Assembly: GCA_037127315.1 (NCBI GenBank) | Contig: JBBBDQ010001611.1 | Coordinates: forward strand, 248,001 to 312,000 | Origin: Ascarosepion bandense | Taxonomy: Eukaryota; Mollusca; Cephalopoda; Sepiida; Sepiidae | Reading direction: 5' to 3' | Length of the DNA stretch: 64,000 nucleotides | In this document: positions 58,160 to 64,000 of the stretch, in pieces | How positions within the stretch are numbered: the stretch's first letter is position 1 | Layout of the letters: each line of letters begins with the position of its first letter | Made by a program: the position numbers and the translations under genes | The notes under the pieces: generated by a model | Told to the model about the DNA's origin: nothing | Seen by the model: only the letters and a program-made list of their open reading frames with translations | Databases searched by the model: none

Positions 58160-58385
58160 AAACGGATGTAGACGGACATTGCATTTGAACACAGGGATAG
58201 GTATTTGGAAGATATCTATGCGTGCAGATATGCTTAATACCCAAAAAATCAAAATGTTCTTCTTTTCTTACGAGGGTCTGAGAAAGAGAAAGAAAGAACG
58301 AAAGAAAGAAAGAGATAGAGAACGAAAGAGAGAGAAAGTAAGAGCAGGAGGGGAGTAGACACCGGGTTGGCCGACAGTAGAGAGT
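58160..58385. repeat. tRNA T-arm-like motif and GA-rich tract, unit E
   Basis: The same string as after the other genes, with more AAAG interruptions in the GA tract. Confidence 0.6.
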
Positions 58386-59207
58386 CCGAACAGAGAGTGT
58401 TTCCGAGGAATCACTATTATTATGAGATTTTTTCTCATGTTGCCGAATGAAAGGCTTCACCCGATTCTCCAATAATTTTGCTTTTCTCTCTTTCCACAAT
58501 ACTTTCAGTTCATTTGGAATATTTGTACTGATGAAGATAGCTTTCGACACGTGCTAACTGTGTGGAATTTAGTATTTTCTAATATTAATTGTCTTACATG
58601 AGATATGAAAGTGAGCCATTGATTCCCATTATTTTCCATAAATTCTGCACCATGCCAAACAAGCAGGTGAATCGAGTCATGTTGAGTGAAAGACCAACAA
58701 AAATCATTGTTACAACAAAGATGATCTGAAGGCAAGAATTATGGCAGCAATCACCAACTTCAAAAAGGCAACTGTCCAGAAAAGTTGCAGGAGATTCTGA
58801 AGTCGTCTGGGGGCGATGGTTCAAGCCAATGACGATAATTCTCTGTAAATTTACTTTTTAATATTTCAAGATCGTTTCTGTAATTTTGGCTATTGACATT
58901 TTTAAAATCAGATGTCACAGTTACTTTCGTTATTTCAACATAAATATATGTATTGAAACCTAATTATGAATTTACATGAATTATATGTTTTAAGATATTT
59001 ACCGTATATGGAAAAATGGTGAATTTCCGATGTTGAATTCAGACTATTTTAAGGGCCCGACAGATTGGAAGACATTACTGAAGGCATTTCATATTATTGT
59101 CAGATTTGCTCAATATACAGTTGTGAGTATCAGACCCCTGTAACTTTCTTGGGATAAGAAAGACAAAAACGACTACATTTCTGGTATATCAAATCATCTA
59201 ACATATG

Positions 59208-59478
59208 TGATAAATATCTTCGAAGTGTTTTAACAGGGATCGAAAGATGCTACACCAAAATATGAAGGCGCATTGAAGTCACTAAAATTAAGTAAAGTAT
59301 AAAGAATCCGGAAAATATCGTTACAAACAAGTGAAAAATTTCTAGATTGTTATGTAATATCGGTCACTATAAATGGCAGCGTACACTTAAATATCTGATC
59401 AGAGATGACGTAGAAGATTCAGGAAAAAGAAATCTGGTTCTACAGAGAATCACAACGTGTGAAAATAGGAGCAGCATC
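59208..59478 (+). mobile_element. RTE-clade LINE thumb-region fragment, unit E
   Basis: The counterpart of 7767-8035, with the same broken motifs (ATGTAATATCGGTCACTATA near 59350). Confidence 0.65.
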
Positions 59479-60110
59479 AAAAAAACCAATGTAGAGTATC
59501 AATTTACATGTCCATTCAGAGATGGTATCTCTGGTACTAATAATAAACCCACTATGTGCGTTGTGGTGCATTCGATATCGGCTCGGAACATGAAATCGGG
59601 GAGCTGAGTTCGAATTCCAGCTGAATTCATTGCATTCACTTACGCGCAAATACCCTTGGGAAAGGTATTAATCCGTCTATCCCTTCCAGTTATGGGATAA
59701 ATAACAGGACAGATTGGGTTCTATAGCCTTGGTCGGCCACCAGTCTACCGCAGAGAGCAATGGTAACTTACTGCGGGATAATATTCTGCCCAATCAGTCA
59801 TGTCCCATTCGAGACATGATCGCCCAAGCGTGTATCACGTATGGTACTTAACTGACTGACATATATTGGCTTTACTACAACCCCGCTCTTCCTCAGACTT
59901 GTTGTCTTCTTTATGATCAGTCAAATTAAACAGCATTTCTAAAAGAAAACATAACATTGTAGTTAATATTAGACAGATTTTAGACGATAAGAGAATAATT
60001 CTAACTCATACGCACAGTAAAATGTAACCTTCAAATACTGGAGACCATATATACATTAAATGAACTTAATAAAATCACATTTCAATCTGGTCAGATCACA
60101 TTACATTTCA
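59479..60110 (+). mobile_element. Penelope-like GIY-YIG fragment, unit E, split by a SINE
   Basis: The first part reads VEYQFTCPFRDGISGTNNKP up to about 59553. The second part resumes at 59858 with CATATATTGGCTTTACTACA (YIGFTTT) and LPQTCCLL, then the LEAxxI region with frameshifts. The split falls just before the YIG motif. Confidence 0.7.
59554..59857 (+). mobile_element. tRNA-derived SINE inserted in the Penelope fragment, unit E
   Basis: About 300 bases with no counterpart in units A, B or C. It has a box A-like TTGTGGTGCATTCGATATCG at 59560 and a box B GAGTTCGAATTCC about 40 bases on, then a body with TACCGCAGAGAGCAATGG and a CTGACTGAC 3' end. The empty site is CCCACTACATATATTGG in unit B. 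It is the best-preserved SINE in the window and belongs to a different family from the intron-1 SINE. Confidence 0.8.
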
Positions 60111-60316
60111 TTTAGACATAAAGTTCTGTTAACGTTTCTTTATGTTAACGACCCTTTAACCTCTCTGAAGTTGGCTTACCAACAGCATAATGAAATAAGT
60201 ATTCAAATGTTGGACAACTTTTGTCTGTATTTTTTCATAAAATTAAAGACAAATACTGTGTATGGAACGGCACATGATTAAACATAATAGACATTCATTT
60301 TCTGTTATATTTATTA

Positions 60317-60317
<1 letters not shown>

Positions 60318-60353
<36 letters not shown>
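60318..60353. repeat. (TA)n microsatellite, unit E
   Basis: A pure TA tract followed by GTGGGTGAGTGCCCACAC. Confidence 0.95.
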
Positions 60354-60356
<3 letters not shown>

Positions 60357-60649
60357 GGTGAGTGCCCACACAAATACATATTCACACATTCTTTTATATA
60401 TAAGTTTTAATTTAAAGTGATAAATAAAATAATTGTTTGTAAATTCTGAGTAACTTCCCTTGATTTTCTCAAGTGGCAGGGAAATATTCATGTACTATAT
60501 AATTGTCAATCAAAGCCAAAAAGTTTCATAATTAAAAATAGAGGGAGTCGATTAACAATTTGAAGGGCATATTGACCAATGTTTATGATTTCTTTTCTCA
60601 TATTGGTTTATTAATTGTATTTCTTATTACATTTTTTTCATCATAATTT

Positions 60650-63600
60650 GATTTCTGCTACGTTCTCACAAATTACCAAGTCTGCATAAGGACATAAGTC
60701 AGTTAGTGGTGTGCAGTTATGGCTAAAGTTCATTTGTTTATTATCTCCCTTATTATTCTTATTATGTCATTTTTCATTATAACTGAGGTCGTTCAGCATC
60801 TCACGGCCAACGGGCTCCTCTCAGACAAACAGTATGGCTTCCGCTTCACCAGGCCTACTGCTGATATGCTAACGACCATCACCGAGTACATATATCAGGC
60901 ACTCGATAGGAATGGTGAAGTCCGAAACGTTGCCTTGGATATCTCTAAAGCGTTCGAAAGAATTTGGTATGCTGGCCTTCTATGGAAACTGCGGAGCTAT
61001 GCTATAGCTGGACAATTGTTTGAGCTAATCCAGTCATTCCTATCTAACTGCTCATTGAAAGTGGTATTAAACGGACATACCTCCCAGTACTACCATACGA
61101 ACGCGGGTGTCCCTCAAGGCTCTATCCTAGGTCCTACGCTCTTTCGGATCTACATTAATGATCTCCCTGATACCATAAGATCCCAAGTAGGCATGTACGC
61201 CGTTGACACCACAGTTTATTCTGGCCTCGACCAAAAATCTGGTGTGGGCGACAAAGCTAGAGCTTGCAGCCGAGCTTGGAAAGGACCTCCAATCCGTGGT
61301 GGACTGGAGTAAGAAATGGCTCGTAAATTTTAATGCTTCAAAACGAAGCTACTATCAATTAATCGTCATAGACAATCGCACCTCCCTCCTATTAGCATGG
61401 ACCAGGCTTGCCTCCCAGAGAGTAAATCACTACGCCTCCTTGGTCTCACACTTTCAGCAGACCTCAAGTGGAATGACTATATCGAATCCATTGCTAAATC
61501 CGCTGCTATGAAAGTCGGTTCTCTGTGCAGGGCCCGGAGGTTTTTAGCGTCTGAATCTATCCTGGATATTTATAAATCTACCATCCGCTCGTGAATTGAA
61601 TACTGTTGCCATATCTGGTCGGCTGCCCCTGCATTTCTCCTTGGGCGTCTAGACAAAGTACAGCGGAGGGTCTGTAATGTGATCGATACCGACTTAGCAG
61701 ACTGCCTGCAGACTCTCTCTCACCGGCGCAACGTGGCTTCCCTGTGTCTCTTCTATAAATATTCTCACGGCTTCTGCTCCGATGAACTTAGATCACTTGT
61801 GCCCCATAGGATCGAATTTGCACGAGATACTAGATTAGCAATTAGATCCTACCCTTTTACAATGAAAGGGATAAAATTCAACCGAAACTTCTACTCCAAC
61901 AGCTTCTTTTCTCTCACTTCCCGACTGTGGAATTCTCTTCCACATGTCTGCTTCCCAGACGGCTACAATCTCCAGGAGTTTAAATGTAATAGACACCTCC
62001 TAACAAACTCACTTCCATTCTTTCAAACACTCTTCCCACCCACCTAACTATCTATCACCCAACTTCTGACATTTCCTATCTCTAACCACGCTTCCTATTT
62101 ATCTCCCCCTTATGTAGCCCCAAGCGCAATAGTGGCAGTGGAATGCCTTGCTTGGGGTGAAATGATTAAAAAATAAATTCGATTTCTGCTATGGTCGCAC
62201 TACCGACCAAGACTATAGGGAGATATTATGAAGGTAGTTTGTGTTGTTATGGCTCCATTTCATATTTTTAATATCGCCCTAACATCTCTAGCGTTACATA
62301 GACAAAGGTCTCCTTAGATTTTTGGCTGTATTGAACAAGATAATTTTTGTAGATTTCTTAACCTGGGGTTTCCCCGAATTCTTTCAATGGATTTTTTGTT
62401 CCATTCTTTATCATTTCAAGTGCACCCACAGTCACTGTTACGATACTTATTTTCAATTTCTACATTTTTCTCTATCATTTTCCAGGTTCCTGTATATTTT
62501 TATATTACAATCCGCTCGACAATCAATATCAATTAGGAAACAGGATTTTTCTGTTAGTTTTTAAAAATAACGTCCGGCCTATTTCATTTCTGTAACCGGT
62601 GCTGGGTGATGTTTATACTAGTGTTTGTTTATATATTTCCAACGTGTTTGCACATTGTCCAGTGTAAATATTATCCCACTCCATCGCGGTGATTTTTATA
62701 TTAATTCAGGGCAAGTACAGAACATCCTGAGATTAGATGGTCTAATTTTTCTTGGTATTTATCACGGAACCTGCATTTTTTCAACTGTTCAAAAGCATTA
62801 TACTTGGTGATTTTTTTTCATATTTTTGCTACTCTAAGGTATTTATCACAGAACCTGCATTTTTCATATTTTAGCTTCAATCAGGTATTTATCACAGAAC
62901 CTGCAATTTGAATCCTCATTATTATGTAAAATGTTTGACTGAATATTCCTAGTGAAAAGACTTTGGTCTTGCGCAGCAAGAATAAAAATTTCAGATTCAG
63001 ATTTTAATCCAGATGGAAGTAACCATAGATGGGTATTAACTTCATGAACATTGGGTTTATTAGAAGCTTCTAGATATTTGCCATGCAGAGGTTTGAGTTG
63101 CCAGCGTTGTTTCATCTATCCAAAAGCATTATCCTTGTTTTTTTGTTTGTTTGTTTTTCATATTTTTGCTGCAATAATATTCTTGGTTTCTGTTTAGATT
63201 GTTTTACAGAATCTACTAAATAAAAATCTTCTTTGTATTTATTGCCTTCTTTCATCATTGAGCATTTTTCTTTCTGTTTTCATGTTGTTTAGCAATATCC
63301 AGTCCTTTGTTGTTTCTAGTTATGTTAGTAAGCCAATAGTTGTTGACTTGTATGACAATTCTAGATGAATAAGATCTTTTCCTACTTCTTTACGTGGGTA
63401 TATATATGCGGTCTACGTCAGCCTTTGGATGTTGTATCTTATGTTTAGGAAGATGCTTTCTTGTCTTAGAATCTTCTCGTCTGATATCATTTAGAGTCCA
63501 AGGCAAGATTTTGAGGCTGTATTGGACCACTTGGATGGCAAGGTTATTGATGTCCATGAATCTGTTTTGAGAATTCAGTTCAGTTTTTAATATCAGTCGT

Positions 63601-64000
63601 AGCCTTGTATAGTCCTCTTTACGCACTATTTCTTTCTTTTTTTTTTTTTGTCGACTTTTTTCACCCTCATTTAAAAATATGTAGCTATAAATTCCTTCTT
63701 GCTCTAAGACTTTTATTGTTACAGCATGATCCAAACAAATTTACCAGGTTTGGTGTAGTGATCCCCGTGAAATTGTAGCTCAAGTACATTTAGTCAGACT
63801 GAAATTTCTTTCAATATCTTCACTGAAGCATTTTACAGTTTGCAGAAGTCCTTCTAGCTCATTGTCATTCTTAGCATACAACTTAAATCACCTATGTAAA
63901 ATAGATGGCTTATTTTGGGGGGGCTATTTTATAACCACATTTTATCTTGCAAAGTTGACTAGTTGATTCTATTACTGATAAGCAAAATAATAAGAGAGAC
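60650..64000 (-). mobile_element. R2-like LINE, decayed copy f, running off the window
   Basis: It is interrupted by a Jockey-like LINE at 60783-62177. Minus frames give QRWQLKPLHGKYLEASNKPN, GLKSESEIFILAAQDQSLFT and NCRFCDKYLIE (62864-63115), LILKTELNSQNRFMDINNLA and HPKADVDRIYIPT (63390-63734), and the NKCTRAT-like region beyond 63740. The order post-RT domain, zinc knuckle, endonuclease tail fits an R2-type LINE. The zinc-knuckle segment is triplicated (62755, 62839, 62885). Confidence 0.8.
60783..62177 (+). mobile_element. Jockey-like LINE, 5'-truncated insertion in LINE copy f
   Basis: This is the longest continuous RT frame in the window. From 60786 to about 61260 it encodes EVVQHLTANGLLSDKQYGFR, NVALDISKAFERIWYAG (motif A Asp present), TNAGVPQGSILGPTLFRIYI and VGMYAVDTTVYSG, where catalytic YADD is now YAVD. 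After a frameshift come KKWLVNFNASK, SLRLLGLTLSADLKWNDYIE and, at 61679-62047, the C-terminus NVASLCLFYKYSHGF and SFFSLTSRLWNSLPHVCF. The A-rich tail ends at about 62177. The host LINE resumes without loss (TTATAATTCGATTTC in the uninterrupted copies). Confidence 0.85.

Overview
This is a strongly A/T-rich, repeat-laden stretch of an animal nuclear genome, most likely a mollusc and probably an octopus-like cephalopod. The reasons are spliced genes with GT-AG introns and AATAAA signals, many (TA)n, (GT)n, (GA)n and (CT)n microsatellites, tRNA-derived SINEs, and decayed non-LTR retrotransposons of at least three lineages plus Penelope-like fragments. There is no prokaryotic-style coding. Nearly every open frame longer than 60 codons is a retroelement fragment or a microsatellite artefact. 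The species call is inference.

The one host gene family is a five-copy array of a small three-exon gene that I do not recognise. The ATG-to-stop spans are A 5873-6309 (+), B 16548-16943 (+), C 38715-39151 (+), D 49473-49909 (-) and E 57179-57613 (+). Each has a TATA box, an apparent start site 31 bases downstream, a 65-nt noncoding leader exon, an exon holding the start codon and signal peptide, and an exon for the rest. The product is a 57-residue secreted precursor with a 33-residue mature peptide rich in Glu, Asp, Ala and Thr, with no Lys, Arg or Cys except one Lys in copy C. Copy D has lost its start codon (ATG to ACG) and is called a pseudogene.

The genes sit in a duplicated unit of about 9.1 kb. 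In order it carries a decayed R2-like LINE (minus strand), about 2 kb of A/T-rich upstream DNA, the gene, a GA tract with a tRNA T-arm-like motif, RTE and Penelope fragments, a (TA)n tract, and the next R2-like LINE. A to B is 10.67 kb, or about 9.1 kb without a Jockey-like LINE inside unit B. C to E is 18.46 kb, or about 9.1 kb without a 9.4 kb block that contains a Jockey-like LINE and the inverted unit D. That block is bounded by a 23-bp near-identical direct repeat. Units A and C share a 1.6 kb upstream block (1-1620 and 31604-33215). Units B and D share one Jockey-like insertion site. The simplest history is a gene pair duplicated as A-B and C-E, then an inverted copy of a B-type unit inserted between C and E, with some conversion between units.

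From about 21.9 to 31.6 kb the array is interrupted. This part holds a gene-less remnant of the upstream module (23285-24420), an old Jockey-like fragment, a SINE, a (CT)n tract, two Penelope-like fragments, an RTE fragment and long stretches where I see nothing. The last part (60.6-64 kb) is another R2-like LINE carrying a fairly long Jockey-like insertion; it runs off the window.
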